64,000 nucleotides of DNA from Anodontia alba (GCA_964016985.1 OZ024827.1:74038953-74102952); one strand, 5' to 3'. Shown: positions 34,592-46,619, numbered from the stretch's first letter. Made by a program: numbers and translations. Notes: generated by a model from the letters alone, not told the origin.

Positions 34592-34983
34592 TATATATTA
34601 GTTGGATAGAATGTCAACCACCATTAAAAGAAATACTTCATTATTCGGAATTCAGACACAAAATTGGGAATCTGGGTAAATACGGCATTATAGGGTTAAA
34701 CAGCTCCTTTCACCACATGCAGTTCGATTGGCTATATAGACAGTAGACATGATTCTTCAGCAGCCTTTGAAAATAAACTTGTGTACTGATGAGGACAAGA
34801 TCTGTATTAAACAAATGTCAATCAAAGTAATCATTTGAACATCAAGACATTGACTCAGGGGTCATACCTTTTCCTTATATATGATACACCTTGGTACCCA
34901 AACATAAGTACAATACAAATTAGATACTTTCATTTCTGATAGCAATCTTGTACAGGAAGGCCGCACCACACGAAGAGGGACCT

Positions 34984-35216
34984 TAACCCTTAAAGCGCCA
35001 GTCACAACTATTGTCGTCTGCTTTGTCATCTGCTTGTCATTTTTGCAAACAGTGTGGACCCAGATCAGACTGCTCCTTTAGGAGCAGTCTGACCAGGTTC
35101 CACACTGTTTGCCTGTATGCAAAAATAGGTTTGAAAAGTCTGCAAGAATTATCAGCAGACGACATAAACAGACGACATTTTCAGATGCAGTTTTTCTTGG
35201 CGCTTTAGGGGTTAAA
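34984..35216. repeat. H8 element, copy 1
   Basis: TTAACCCTTAAAGCGCCAGT, hairpin GCAAACAGTGTGGACCCAGA with apex CTGCTCCTTTAGGAGCAG, then CAGCAGACGACATAAACAGA and GGCGCTTTAGGGGTTAA. Confidence 0.85.
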
Positions 35217-35479
35217 AAGATTTTGTGAAAGCCACCAACGAACAAGATCATCGAATAACGAACAAAATCAGGTGGCAGTTTAACGAGGACCGTCGCATTT
35301 CTACACTACATTTAAAAGGGAACGGGTATGTTTGTGGGTGCGGTTGTGGGTGAGGGGTGGGGGGGGGCAACTATGTCATTATTGTTTTTTACTCTCGTCT
35401 GTAAAGCAAGAACAAAAAATATTTGCCAGAAGAGTTGTTAAGTAGTAATAATTTAGTGATTATTCTTGGATCATTTTCT

Positions 35480-35945
35480 GTAATTCTCCATAAAACATTC
35501 GTTGTGGGTACACACTCAGGGGTGGGGTGGTCGGGGTGGGGCGGGGGCACTCACTTTATAAGTATGGGTAGGGATGGATGTGCTGACAAAGGGGGTCTTA
35601 TTTTCAGAGGCTGTCTGGAACGGGGCTATGTTTCATTGTAAAAAGTCTGGGAAGGGATTTAAATATACCTGTCTGGAAAGGGATTCATGTCTGTCTGGAA
35701 AGGGGGTGGTAAACTGCCATATAGCCTGGAACGGAACGGGGCTATCATAAATAGATTTTTTTTAATGATATGAAGCGCCAGAGGTAAATGAAGTCTTAAT
35801 ATTGATAATATGCAAATCCTTGATAAGTTAACTCACTGAGCAAATGAGCATATATTGTTTGTCTACAAATGGGGTATATGTTCGTCTAACTTTTGTCAGG
35901 ACAGGGGTCTCAATCGTGTCTGGAAAGGGGTAGGAGTCCCGCACG
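35480..35945. repeat. GTCTGGAAAGGGG-containing irregular repeats
   Basis: GTCTGGAAAGGG or close variants occur at about 35610, 35672, 35693 and 35919, with GGAACGGGGCTAT twice. Irregular spacing; no family assigned and no gene seen. Confidence 0.55.
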
Positions 35946-36085
35946 TCTGGCAGCCATCTCATCTGGATCTACACTGTTTGTCGTTCTGTTCTTAATTTTT
36001 GATCGATACCCTGTTTACAATAATGTACATGCCCAAATTCAAAGATGGAAGAGTCCACTTTAGAGTTTTAGGGGTGAAAGGGTTA
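35944..36085. repeat. H4 element, right half only
   Basis: CATCTCATCTGGATCTACAC, CTGTTTGTCG, GGAAGAGTCCACTT and GGGTGAAAGGGTTAA are present; the left half is missing. Confidence 0.68.
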
Positions 36086-36779
36086 ACTATTTTTCAATGC
36101 AGTTGTTAAACCTGATCAAGGTGTAAGGATGAACAGGTTGATCTAGGCATTCGCTGTTTATATTGTTTGCTATAGCCGGCCATATTAGAAGAGGTCGTGC
36201 AATTTCATGTGATTTGTCTTTATATGAAAGAAGATTGACAGTCCTTGTGAATCACCCCCTGTTTACATAAAATGTCAAGCTCTTTTGTCTTCAAGGGGGC
36301 TGGATGTACTTTTCCGCCATTTTTAGAAGAGGAATATCTTTGTGACTTTCTATTTGCTTTCCCTTCTTAAAAAGATCTACTGTCTTTTAGGATAGACCCC
36401 TTTTCAGAATGGCAATAAAACACTGTTTAAATAGTTGTCTCCCTGCAATTATATTCATTCCCCCTTAAGAAAATATCATTAACATAAATGCAAGGATAAA
36501 TTTGTACTCGAAAGCAGAAACATGTAAGTATGAAAGCCGATAGAAGATTTCTTATTTCTAACTTTTTACTTCTCGTTTCTTACATTTCTTTCTGCTAACG
36601 TCTTACTTTTTATCGTCAGAGATAAATGTTCGATTTAAAACAATAGTATAATATCTAAATTTTTCTGTTAGACCCAACGACCAACCGACCTACTTGATGG
36701 TTCCTGTATACCCCCTCCCAAACGCCTGTCCGCTTAAAGAATCAAATAATACCGCAGAATGTATCAACGAAGGGCAAAC
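36086..36779. other. No gene recognised
   Basis: AT-rich; a degraded CTCCCTTCTGAA-type element near 36290-36440 is the only repeat seen. Confidence 0.5.
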
Positions 36780-37030
36780 CATTACGAAAACATGCCTATT
36801 CAAATATATTGAGAATTTTACCACCCAAAAATGAAACTTTTCAGAAGAAAAAATCTGATATTTTTCATATTACTGCTCAAAACATAGATTGTGGGTACTC
36901 GTTAGAACCGCCTCGGCGAGGCGGTTCTAACGAGTACCCACAATCAATGTTTTCAGCAGAAATAAGAAAAAAAATGTTTACCCCTGTAAACCCCAGTTTT
37001 ACTATATAATATAGGCATGTTTTCGTGATG
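36780..37030 (-). repeat. P1 element copy 16
   Basis: Reverse orientation, with a deletion of roughly 30 bp in the GACCCCC arm near 37010. Confidence 0.88.
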
Positions 37031-37109
37031 TCCCTGGTGCGACTGTACGCATGGACAGGCTGATCCCTATCAGTGTATTTCATATACATTTAAAGATGCG
37101 TTTTAATTG

Positions 37110-37235
37110 ACCCAAACGGGCACATGGCGTTTATACAACGTCGCAACAATGTCGATGCAAAGTCATGACTTTGCCGTCATGACGTTGCATCGACGTTGAT
37201 GCGACGTTCTCTCAACGTTGCGTGCCCGCTGTGAC
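37110..37235. repeat. H9 AACGTTG-type palindromic element
   Basis: AACGGGCACATGGCG at the left and CAACGTTGCGTGCCCGCTGT at the right; internal ATGCAACGTCATGAC repeats. Confidence 0.75.
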
Positions 37236-37257
37236 GATGCTTAATGTCAAGGGCTAT

Positions 37258-37460
37258 GTATTTATCCGAAGTGTTCGGACACCTTAACTCAATACCATAC
37301 ATATCCTAAAGTCCGAACAAATCCATCTTACTGACAGTTAATGTATTTAAAAGCTTCTGGATGAATGGCAAACAGTGTAGACCCTGATCAGCCGATCACA
37401 CGCCGCGTTCTGATCTGGGTCTACATTGTTCACGTATGTACGTCCGAATATTCAGTTTGA
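37258..37460. repeat. H3-type element
   Basis: GTGTTCGGACACCTTAACTC at the left; hairpin core at 37368-37432 with an irregular apex; right end CGTACGTCCGAATATTC. Confidence 0.68.
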
Positions 37461-37633
37461 ATATTGCAATACAACCATACTGTTTGATTCGAACTGTTTT
37501 AACGTGACGGAAATAATGATGCGTATAAATGAAAATTGAACGAAAGTATCCGCGTATTTTGTTTCATGTTTGTTTTTATTTGCTTTAGTCATAATTTTAC
37601 TTCTCCTGAGTTGGTGAACTCAATGACACAATG

Positions 37634-37747
<114 letters not shown>

Positions 37748-38019
37748 ACGTTGTCTCAGCTACCAGGCCCCGAGCAACAGGGAGGCAGCGGTGGATGTGT
37801 TGTGTGTTTGCGCATACGCTCATTTCCAAAGCCTTGCTTTCATGAATCGCCCATGCACGCTTGGAGTCATCGTCTGTAATCATATAACCAAGCGCATCTT
37901 TATTCATATTATACTGAACCCAGGTCATATCTAGTATAAGCTAAGTGGTTGGATCCACGTCTAATATTAATTTTTTCACCATTAATTTTTTTAAGTGGCC
38001 TCTTCAGCTTTGAATGTAG

Positions 38020-38169
38020 ACATGTCCAGTATTGGAAACGGGGGTGCCAGTCAAAAACCAAAACCGAATGGCAGACAGCGTATATCCTGATGAGACGGCT
38101 CATTGCGAGCCGTCTCATCTGGATCTACGCTGTTTGCAAATGTATCTGTATCAGGGCTTAAAGGGTTAA
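38020..38169. repeat. H4 element, left end lost
   Basis: Hairpin with GAGACGGCTCATTGCGAGCC at its apex, followed by GCTTAAAGGGTTAAC. Confidence 0.7.
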
Positions 38170-38924
38170 CGCCTCATAAGTTCTGGACCTCTTTTTACTA
38201 AATAAAGTTCTGAAATGGGCTTTGCCTCAATTCTGAATAAATGAAGTATTAATTTTTACGGCTTTGTTAAAATCTCAGACTCTTTGAAAACTTTTTTCTT
38301 CCTTCAATCGCCCACTGAAAAGAGATAGAGCCTCAATTTTTGAAAGCTGATAAGAGAGGTTCCAAAGTTGTAACCTCAATCTAAACTGCTGTCTGTAAGT
38401 AAAAGCAGGTAATATTGTATTTCTGTCTTATTTTTTCGCTGAAAATAAGACTCCCGAATTTCATTAATTTTCGCCCGATGCTTTCGCCTACAGAGTGCTT
38501 AATGTACCAAAAACGTATATGAGCCGGGGCACGGCATTTCTTCAACATTGCATGTGCGTCTAGCGCGGGTGCGCAGACTAATCTGGATCTTCACTGTCCA
38601 TATATGCTATAAAGATCGATATTGTTCGCAAGATGAGGTTCAATTTATGCATGCAAATGGTTGTATAACACAAGTTTGTCTTGCTAATATGATGTAGCCA
38701 TTAAATATGGCTCGTGAGAAATGTCTATGTAGTCATTGTGAAAAATTAACTTATAATGTTACATGCTAATAATCATAATAAAATGTCAGTTTATGAATGG
38801 ACTGACAAAAAATGAGTGCCGCGCAGAACGAAAAGATTTATTACTGCATATACAAACAGCAAGTCTAGCCACTGATTGCCGTATTTACCCTAAATATTCG
38901 GACATCTGTTTTTTACCATCCCAG

Positions 38925-39258
38925 CGGACACGCGACGTTGATACAACGTCGATTCAACGTTGATCTTAACGTTGAATCAACGTTCGTTCAACGTTGTGTA
39001 TGACTGCCGGGATACTCAAAACGTTGAATCAACGTTGAATCGATGTTGTTTCAACGTTGTGTCTTGACGTCGCATCAACGTTGTTTCAAAGTTGTGTGCC
39101 TGCTGGTATACTCAAGACGTCGAACCAACGTTCAATCGACGTTGTTTCAACGTCGTGGCTGCTTGACGTTGAATCAATGTTGTATCAATGTGTCCATTGG
39201 GATACTCGAGACGTTGAATCCACGTTGTTTCAACGCTGTGTGTCTGCTGGGATACTTG
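38925..39258. repeat. H9 cluster: tandem AACGTTG-like units
   Basis: Starts CCAGCGGACACGCGACGTTG and contains at least ten CAACGTTG or CRACGTYG motifs. GCTGGGATACT-like boundaries recur about every 70 bp, suggesting tandem expansion of one short palindromic element. Confidence 0.78.
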
Positions 39259-39285
39259 TCCTTAAATCTGAGAATCCATTTTACT

Positions 39286-39576
39286 GCTGACATCGCTGGC
39301 TCAGTCGGATGCGCGTCAGATTGGTGATCAGGAGGTCACGGGTTCGATCCCCACCGGGTCTGGCAACATTCTTTTGAAGAGATTGATCATGAAACGTTTG
39401 CTACGGCCATTCTCTCCCTTTCGCTGATTCAAAAATGCCAGTTGTCAGTTTCTGGTGAAAGAATGTAAACCGGTTGGAGGACTAAGACTGTCCAGGAAAA
39501 TGTGGATAAGTAAACTGACCGGCTCGAAATGACCCTAATGGGTTGACTGGGCCATAAAACCTCAGTCAATCAAAAG
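39286..39576 (+). repeat. tRNA-derived SINE, near full length
   Basis: Box A-like TGGCTCAGTCGG, box B-like GGGTTCGATCCCC, the family body, and tail CTCAGTCAATCAAAAG. 11 bp duplications TCCATTTTACT flank it at 39275-39285 and 39577-39587. Confidence 0.87.
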
Positions 39577-39703
39577 TCCATTTTACTACATGCACCAGTT
39601 GGCCTGTCTGAGAATGCTGGATATGTAGTAAACAGTGTAGAACCTGATCAGAGTCCGATCAGCTGTGCATGCGCAGGCTGATCTGGGTTTTCGATGTTCA
39701 TAT

Positions 39704-39806
39704 CCCAGCTGGCATTCTTTATAAATCTATAGCGGGCCGTTATCGGCCCGTCAGCTACCCTGACCTGTAACGGGCCGCTATAGATTTATAAAGAATGCCT
39801 ACTTGG
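39704..39806. repeat. H1 hairpin element, copy 4
   Basis: Foldback: CCCAGCTGGCATTCTTTATA to TATAAAGAATGCCTACTTGG with CTATAGCGGGCCGTTATC inner stem. Confidence 0.87.
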
Positions 39807-40049
39807 ATATGCCCGCGTAGACCTCTTTTCTCTTGACACGACTGAGGTGTATATTAGAGCAATACATTTTCTTTTATTCGTAAATAATACCTCTATGTTT
39901 AAGGAAATTACAAATTTTATTTTATCTTAAGAAAGAAATTTTTTAACTTGGCGGAAATAATGATGAATTCATATTGATAAAAATGTCATCTGAAGACTTT
40001 AGAATTGTTTATGTTCGATAGTTATTCTGTTATGTACTAACGTTGAAAT

Positions 40050-40328
40050 CATCACGAAAACATGCCTGTACAATGTTGACCCCCTTAAATCCCACTTTTA
40101 TATAGTAAAACTAGGATTTACAGGGGTATACATATTTTTCCTTATTTCTGCTAAAAAATCATAGATTGTGTGTACTCGTTAGAACCGCTTCGCCGAGACG
40201 GTTCTAACGAATACCCACAATCTATGTTTTGAGCAGAAATATGAAAAATATTATTTTTTTTATCTTAAGATTTTCATTTTTTGGTGTTAAAATTTTCAGT
40301 ATATTTGAATAGGCTTATTTTCGTAATG
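40050..40328 (+). repeat. P1 element copy 17
   Basis: Complete, plus orientation; apex CGCTTCGCCGAGACGG with paired changes on both sides. Confidence 0.9.
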
Positions 40329-40369
40329 ATATTATTGTCGCAACGTCAGAAAACAGACTTGCGGACATG

Positions 40370-40625
40370 AGTGCCCAATCAATCTGAAGTCCCTTCTGAA
40401 AAGGGATCTACCCTAAAAATAAGGAATTTAAGAATTTGCATCGCCTTCGAAGTGGCAGATCTGTTTTTTTTTTTTTTCTTTTTTTTTTTTTTTTTGAGTA
40501 GATCCCTTTTCAGAAGTGAGGCAAAAATAATTTTGCCATAACTGCCTCGCCCCGCAAACCCCACCCCCACAACTCCCTGAAAGTGTATCTTTTCCTATAA
40601 TTTGCGCTCTTATCGATTTAATAAA
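40370..40625. repeat. Inverted-repeat element (CTCCCTTCTGAA type), copy b
   Basis: CTTCTGAAAAGGGATCTACC pairs with GTAGATCCCTTTTCAGAAG; a T-rich stretch (40463-40495) separates the halves. Further degraded copies lie near 21085, 26490, 28310, 38170, 42660, 44880 and 50800. Confidence 0.68.
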
Positions 40626-40804
40626 GTAATGTTTTATTTATTTATTTTTTTTTCCCCACTGGCTAAAACAGCAGATAAATTATGAATTATGCAGATAGCA
40701 AGATGACACAGGTGACAGAATATAGTCGGGGTTGGCAGCAGGTTTCACGTCTTTAAAATTTATGAAAACAAAATCAAAATGTTATTGCAAACACCAATAA
40801 TAAA

Positions 40805-40910
40805 CCCAGTAAGCATTCTACATAAATCTATAGCGGGCCCTTATCGGCCCGTCAGGGTAGCTGACGGGCCGATAACGGCCCGCTATAGATTTATGTAGAA
40901 TGCGAGCTGC
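40805..40910. repeat. H1 hairpin element, copy 5
   Basis: Foldback: CCCAGTAAGCATTCTACATA to ATGTAGAATGCGAGCTG; loop AGGGTAGCT. Confidence 0.88.
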
Positions 40911-41267
40911 GTTGCTGTCCTTACACACAGGCGTACATGTAGCACTCACTTCGCACATTGCTCACTGTGCGTAAGGAAAAATATCTGCAAAAAAGAGAGA
41001 TCGCCTAGCATAAAATATGATTTTCCTCCTTTATAATAGGGGCTGTTCTTAAAAGGAAGAATTCGCTCCCTCTAATTCTAACCTTTAAGAACAGCCCCAA
41101 ATTTAAGAAGCGATACTACGGATTTTTTTTTCTAGTTTTTCGTGGGCGTAAAAATAACTCCATTTTCACTACGCCGCTGCATATATGCCCTGCAGATCGC
41201 TTTTCTGATGACACGACTCGGTGTATATATTAGAGCAACTGTTATATTTTCATAATACTTCTATTCG

Positions 41268-41462
41268 TAACCCTTGTCCTGCTGATTCCGGATATACCCT
41301 GCCTTTGCAAACAGTGCAGGCTTCTGAAGCCAACTGATCTGGATCTGCACTGTTTGCCATTAAGTAGGTGAGTTTATAGCATCAGTCCAAATCAAGTAAT
41401 CTGATTGGCTGGAAATTAGAAGCGGGCGTTGCATCTTAATTTATTCAGCAAGTCAAGGGTTT
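41268..41462 (+). repeat. H2 element, hairpin partly deleted
   Basis: TAACCCTTGTCCTGCTGA to TTATTCAGCAAGTCAAGGGT. The core keeps TTTGCAAACAGTGCAG but has lost the first GATCAG half. Confidence 0.8.
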
Positions 41463-41520
41463 AGAAAATTGCGGAATTCTATTTTATAATGAAACGTGAT
41501 ACTGCTGTAACGCTACCGTT

Positions 41521-41731
41521 CAACCCTTAAAGCTCTAACCACAATAGCAGCAGACGACATTTTGATTTTTCTTTTTTTGTATTTTCTAAAGAAAATAATA
41601 CTTGGCACTTCATATGAATCGTCTGCTAGGCAGACAATTTACATGAAATGTGGTCATATAATCTCTGAAATTTATAATGATAAAATATAGAAGGTAATCT
41701 GCTACAATTTTGTTTGTGCTTTAAGGGTTTA
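41521..41731. repeat. H7 element
   Basis: CAACCCTTAAAGCTCTAACC, GCAGCAGACGACATTTTGA, stem ATATGAATCGTCTGCTAGGC, GTGCTTTAAGGGTTTA. Confidence 0.78.
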
Positions 41732-41942
41732 GAAAGACTTTTTCAACTTGGCGGAAATAATGATGTATGAATATTAATAAAACAGTCATCTGAAGGTTTT
41801 TAAAACTTTTTTTTTTGTATGTGTGTATGCTGCAATGTAGAAACATTCAAAATCGGGCAGCAACGCGAAAACGTGCACCTGATAATGACATGTGTGAACC
41901 TATCCTTGTTCACAAAATTCCGTATTTAACGCACGCGCGTAC

Positions 41943-41944
<2 letters not shown>

Positions 41945-42007
<63 letters not shown>
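41945..42007. repeat. (GA)n microsatellite
   Basis: Uninterrupted GA dinucleotide run. Confidence 0.96.
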
Positions 42008-42011
<4 letters not shown>

Positions 42012-42221
42012 TCAATGGGTTTCCTGTCCTATAGGGTAATGTAAAAAATTAGAACTCTATATATCATAGAAAGAACACATACACTTCCTTTATTGTTCTT
42101 ATTCATTCATATAAACCCGGTAAATTTGCTGTGCATGAAATATAGGAGTAAATCACACATAGTAACCATCCGAAGACTAGCACTTTTTTATATAATAAAA
42201 TGATAATTGGACGATTATATC

Positions 42222-42420
42222 CCACCAGGCATATAAAGCTAAAACAACGTAGTTTTAACGTTGAAGTGATGTTGTTTCAACGATGAGTGTTACAGACGTC
42301 TAATCAATGTTGAAACGAAGTTGCTTCAATGTTGAAACGATGTTGTTCCAACGCTAATTGTCATAGACGTTGAAGCATGTTGAAACGACGTTTGTTTCAA
42401 CGTTAAGTGCCCACTGGGAA
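42222..42420. repeat. H9 AACGTTG-type element
   Basis: CCACCAGGCATATAAAGC at the left, repeated TTGAAACGAYGTTGTTYC units, ending TTAAGTGCCCACTGGG. Confidence 0.75.
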
Positions 42421-42587
42421 AATGCACATATATTATGCAGGTTATATTATAATAAGGGAATCCAGTGTACTGTATATATATGATGCACAACGACATGAAA
42501 AAAGGTCCCTTGTACAATTCGCTCAGTCTGATCAAAGACCTCCTTGCCTGCTTTCAGAATCCCTTGATACTGGATTGTTGAGCAGCA

Positions 42588-42664
42588 CAGATCAAGAAAT
42601 CTGATTGGCCGAAAACTAGAAGTGGGCGTGGCATCTTAATATATTCAGCAGGACAAGGGTTAAT
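42588..42664 (+). repeat. H2 solo right end
   Basis: Only the right part survives: CTGATTGGCCGAAAACTAGA through TTCAGCAGGACAAGGGTTAA. Confidence 0.75.
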
Positions 42665-43060
42665 TTCCTACAGGAGACCTTTCTGAATAATGATCTACTT
42701 TAAAATGAAATAATTTGCTACCAAAGGGGAGAAAATTTTTCATTACACAGAAGGGAGGTAAAGCAATTATGTTGCATCTCCCCACCCCTCACCCTCTGAA
42801 AGCGCAACTATTCCCCTTAATTTGCAGTCTTTGTCTTCTTTATCGATCAAATAAAGTAATGAATATTTTATTTTGCTCCCGCAGATAGAAACGGCTGTAA
42901 ATTATGCAGCTATCAAGATAAAATAGGCATGGATTGGCAGAAAATTCCCACCTGTTCAGTAAAAAATTAAAAATGAACTTACATGTATAAATACTAACTG
43001 TTACATATCAGTGGAGGAAAGAAAGAACTCAAATGATAAAATATGTAACCACATGTACAG

Positions 43061-43273
43061 TTAACCCTTTCACCCTTGTGTTTCTAATGTGAACTCTTCC
43101 AGTTTTGAATCTGGACCTACCCATTATTGCAAATAGTGGTGTTGAGTCAAAATCAAGACCAGAATAGCAGTGTAGATACAGATGAGATGGCTCATTAAAA
43201 GCAGTTTCATCTGGATTTACACTGTTTGCATACATACAATGTATATGCTTAGATCTACAGAGTTGAAGGGTTA
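43061..43273. repeat. H4 element
   Basis: TTAACCCTTTCACCCTTGTG to GAGTTGAAGGGTTAA; the core has diverged (GATGGCTCATTAAAAGCAG). Confidence 0.7.
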
Positions 43274-43284
43274 ATCAAAGTAAT

Positions 43285-43680
43285 ATAAAATCGAAGAATT
43301 GGCAGCACTGGTGGGTCGACTGTCTCTGAATGTAGGCTGGGAAAATAGTCCAGGACTCGGACTTAAGATTGTTTCATTTTACCCTTATCTTCCTGTACTT
43401 TCAGCAAACAGTGCAGATTCTGATCAGACGCCGCAGATCGCAGCGTCTGATCTGGGTCTGCACTATTTTCAATTGTCCCAGTAAATAATTTACAGATAAC
43501 CCACTTTACACGACACTGACTAGACCAGCGCAGCTATAAATAACCGTTACCTGGATTTCGTACAAACGGGCGGTTTGATTTCATTGGTCAATGATAATCA
43601 CGTGGACAACAACCTTAAGAAAAATTTGGTGTATGTATATTATGGATGGATTACAAACAATCGACCCAATAAAAGGGCGA
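43285..43680 (+). repeat. H15 element, uninterrupted
   Basis: GGCAGCACTGGTGGGTCGAC, GTAGGCTGGGAAAATAG, hairpin core GCAAACAGTGCAGATTCTGA with apex GACGCCGCAGATCGCAGC, AGCTATAAATAACCGTTACC, TCATTGGTCAATGATAATCA. Confidence 0.76.
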
Positions 43681-43931
43681 CAGAAAATTTAATCTGGAAT
43701 TTTTATAGACAACTTTTTATCTATGTCACAAGTCGGAAAAAGTCTGACTAACAAATTGCAGGCCGCAGATATAAGACTTGAGAAATGGGATGTTATAGGT
43801 AGGAAGAAATGCAAAGCAAACAATGATTTCGAAGAGGCATATTAGAAAATGGATAAACTTCAAAGAGATCACTCCAAGCTGCAATTTTTGCCTTCCTCTT
43901 CAAAGGAAGAAACTTCCATTACAAATGAATT

Positions 43932-44240
43932 TTGTTTGTTTGTGTTGAGGTTTTACGGCCCAGTCAACCCAATGGGGTCATGTCAAGCGCGGTCAATTTA
44001 CCTAACCACACGTTTACTGGGCAGGCTTAGTCCTCTAAGCGGTTAACCAGTATTGTGCACATTCTTTCGCCAGAAACTGACAACTGCCCTTCTTGAATCA
44101 GCGGAAGGGAGAGAATGACCGTAGAAAATATTTCATGATCAATCTCCACGAAAGAATGTTGCCGACCTCGGCGGGGGTTGAACCCGCGACCTCCTGGTCT
44201 CCAGTCGGACGGCGCATCCAACTGAGCCACTGAGGCCGGC
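43932..44240 (-). repeat. tRNA-derived SINE, full length, young
   Basis: On the minus strand it opens GTGCCGGCCTCAGTGGCTCA, has box B-like GGGTTCAACCCC, and ends in a (CAAA)n tail. Perfect 11 bp duplications ACAAATGAATT flank it at 43921-43931 and 44241-44251. It is nearly identical to the copy at 63552-63859. Confidence 0.9.
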
Positions 44241-44269
44241 ACAAATGAATTCGCTTTCTAGTATATATA

Positions 44270-44475
44270 GAGGATATTTACTCTTTTGCTGTGAATACCA
44301 TAAATATTGTCATCGAGTGTAATGAAAACATCAGTATTTTCACGAGTGCGAAGCACGAGTGAAATTTTGAATGTTTTCATTGCACGAGATGAAAATTGTT
44401 ATGGTATTCACTGAAAAAGAGTAAATTTTCTTTTTATTTCATTGTTTACACGACAATGCGCGCTTCTGACGTCAT
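44270..44475. repeat. Inverted-repeat element around CACGAGTGCGAAGCACGAG
   Basis: AGAGGATATTTACTC at the left and GAGTAAATTTTC at the right; nested TGAAAACATCAGTATTTTCA and GAATGTTTTCATTGCACGAG arms around GAGTGCGAAGCACGAGTG. Confidence 0.68.
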
Positions 44476-45158
44476 AACTAACGTCCCAAAACAAAACATG
44501 AACGTCATGGCGTCGACGTTCAGTGCTTAACATGTGAAGCGCTGGAGAGACAAAAACAAAAAGTTTCGGCAAATCAAAATAATCTTGATACCAAAATGTT
44601 CCTTACATTCTAACTAAGAAAATGCATACCAACACTTGATAGTTTAGTTCAGAAACGAAGAAGTTAGAGGTGTTCAAAATTCTGAAGTGGCGGTAACATC
44701 CACTTCTGAAACAATGAAAAAAAACCGAAGTCGTCCAAAGCGAGGAGTGAAAATATAAATCGTAACAGTCACAAATGAAATGATACGATATTTTATCTTC
44801 ACCAGATATACACTGATTTCACCGCTAACAATAAAATAAAATTCACGCTTCTTTTCTCAAACCTTAAGTGAGTTAGTTTTAAAATGAATAATGAGCTCCC
44901 AGTGAGGAGCAAATTCTTTCATTTTAGTGTAGCCCCATTTGAGAAGGGAGATAATAACTTCTTGTTTATAGTGATCTCCCGTGTAGATGTATATCTGAGT
45001 CACATTAGGTAATATTCAATTGCATATATATCATTTGGAGTATTGGATTTATATAAAATATCATTAGGTTAAAATCTACCCCTGTCAACTGCATGTTGTT
45101 AAAAATATATTTTGATATCTTTGAAACGACTAGCATAATACACTTTTAAGAAACGACG
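44476..45158. other. No gene recognised
   Basis: Unique AT-rich sequence with a degraded CTCCCTTCTGAA-type element at about 44870-44970. No coding signal seen. Confidence 0.5.
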
Positions 45159-45436
45159 CATTACGAAAACATGCCTATTGACACATACTGTAAATTTTAC
45201 CACCAAAACTGAAAAATTTTCAGCTAAAAATTCAGATATTTTTCATATTTCTGCTCAAAACATAGATTGTGGGTACTCGTTAGAACCGCCTCGGCGAGGC
45301 GGTTCTAACGAGTACCCACAATCTATGTTTTTGAGCAGAAATAAGAAAAATAATATATACCCCTGTAAACCCCAGTTTTACTATATAAAAGTGGGGTTTA
45401 AGGGGGTCAAAATTATATAGGCATGTTTTCGTAATG
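45159..45436 (-). repeat. P1 element copy 18
   Basis: Complete, reverse orientation; both ends read CATTACG/CGTAATG. It directly abuts the H12 element starting near 45449. Confidence 0.9.
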
Positions 45437-45448
45437 GATACGACGTTT

Positions 45449-45836
45449 AAAGGCTCCATATTCCTCAAAAATAGACATTTTATTATCCAAGAAAGGTTTA
45501 ACAAATTGATATATGGTATTAAAACAATCATAAAATGTGGCACCTATCTGCTTGTAAAATTTCAGTAAGTCTCTCATTCTTGAAATGAAATGATTTTTAT
45601 CGTATCTCTGAATTAATGCTGGCAATAAAACATCATTTCATTTTTGATCCAGTTCAAAAACGAGAGACTAGCTGAAATTTTACAGTCTGTCAAATGCCAC
45701 ATTTTATGATCATATCAATATTATATAACAATTTATTAAAGTTTTCTCGGATAAAAAAATAAAATAAAATAAAAAAAAAAACAAAAAAAAAACAAAAAAA
45801 AAACATGTCTATTTTTTAGGAAAATGGAGCCTTTAA
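45449..45836. repeat. H12 element, full length
   Basis: TTAAAGGCTCCATATTCCTC to AGGAAAATGGAGCCTTTAA, with an A-rich stretch at 45765-45804. It abuts P1 copy 18. Confidence 0.8.
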
Positions 45837-45974
45837 CTATAACTGTTTATATGTGTAATAAAATCTACAAAGGTTGAAAGTATAGAAGTTCGAAAATGTG
45901 TCGAAATCATTTCCGATAAAAAGCGGACAGTGATTGTCTACAGATCAACCTTCGCATCCGAGCAGTAGTCAAAG

Positions 45975-46254
45975 CATCACGAAAACATACCTATATAATT
46001 TTGATCCCCTTAAACCCAACTTTTATATAGTAAAACTGGGGTTTACATGGGTATACATTATTTTTCATATCTCTGCTCAAAAACATAGATTGTGGGTACT
46101 CGTTAGAACCGCCTCGCCGAGGCGGTTCTAACGAGTACCTACAATCTATATTTTGGGCAGAAATATGAAAAATATTAGAATTTTTTTATCTGAAAATTTT
46201 CCTTTTTTGGTCGTAAAATTTTCAATATATTTGAATAGGAGTGTTTTCGTAATG
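45975..46254 (+). repeat. P1 element copy 19
   Basis: Complete, plus orientation. It is only 23 bp from copy 20, which is in the same orientation. Confidence 0.9.
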
Positions 46255-46277
46255 AAATACAAACTGGACGGACAGTA

Positions 46278-46550
46278 CATCACGAAAACACGCCTATATA
46301 ATTTTGACCCCCTTAAACCCCACCTGTAAAACTGGGGTTTACAGGGGTATACATTAATTTTCTTATTTCTGCTGAAAAACATAGATTGTGGGTACTCGTT
46401 AGAGCCGCCTCGTCGAGGCGGTTCTAACGAGTACCCACAATCTATGTTTTTTAGCAGAAATATGAAAAATATCAGAATTTTTTATCTGAAAATTTTCATT
46501 TTTTGGTGGTAAAATTTTCAGTGTATTTGAATAGGCATGTTTTCGTAATG
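46278..46550 (+). repeat. P1 element copy 20
   Basis: Plus orientation, lacking about 10 bp (TTTATATAGT) of the left arm. With copies 18 and 19 it makes three P1 elements within 1.4 kb. Confidence 0.9.
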
Positions 46551-46619
46551 AAACGAACCACAGATCAAGCTGTAGATGCTTAGCAGATCAGACTAGGATA
46601 TGCCCAGAGGTTCACTTTT

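Noticed and set aside
38925..39258. Regularly spaced palindromes resembling a CRISPR array
   Set aside because: Spacers are not unique, repeats are degenerate and the DNA is eukaryotic; it is an amplified H9 element.
44027..44242. 71-codon frame on the minus strand, repeated almost identically at 63644-63859
   Set aside because: It is the conceptual translation of the SINE tRNA head and body, not a gene.
45159..45436. P1 frames of 60-100 codons repeated through the window
   Set aside because: All are readings of the same non-coding element in different frames (recurring YLYNFDPLKPHFYIVKLGFT).
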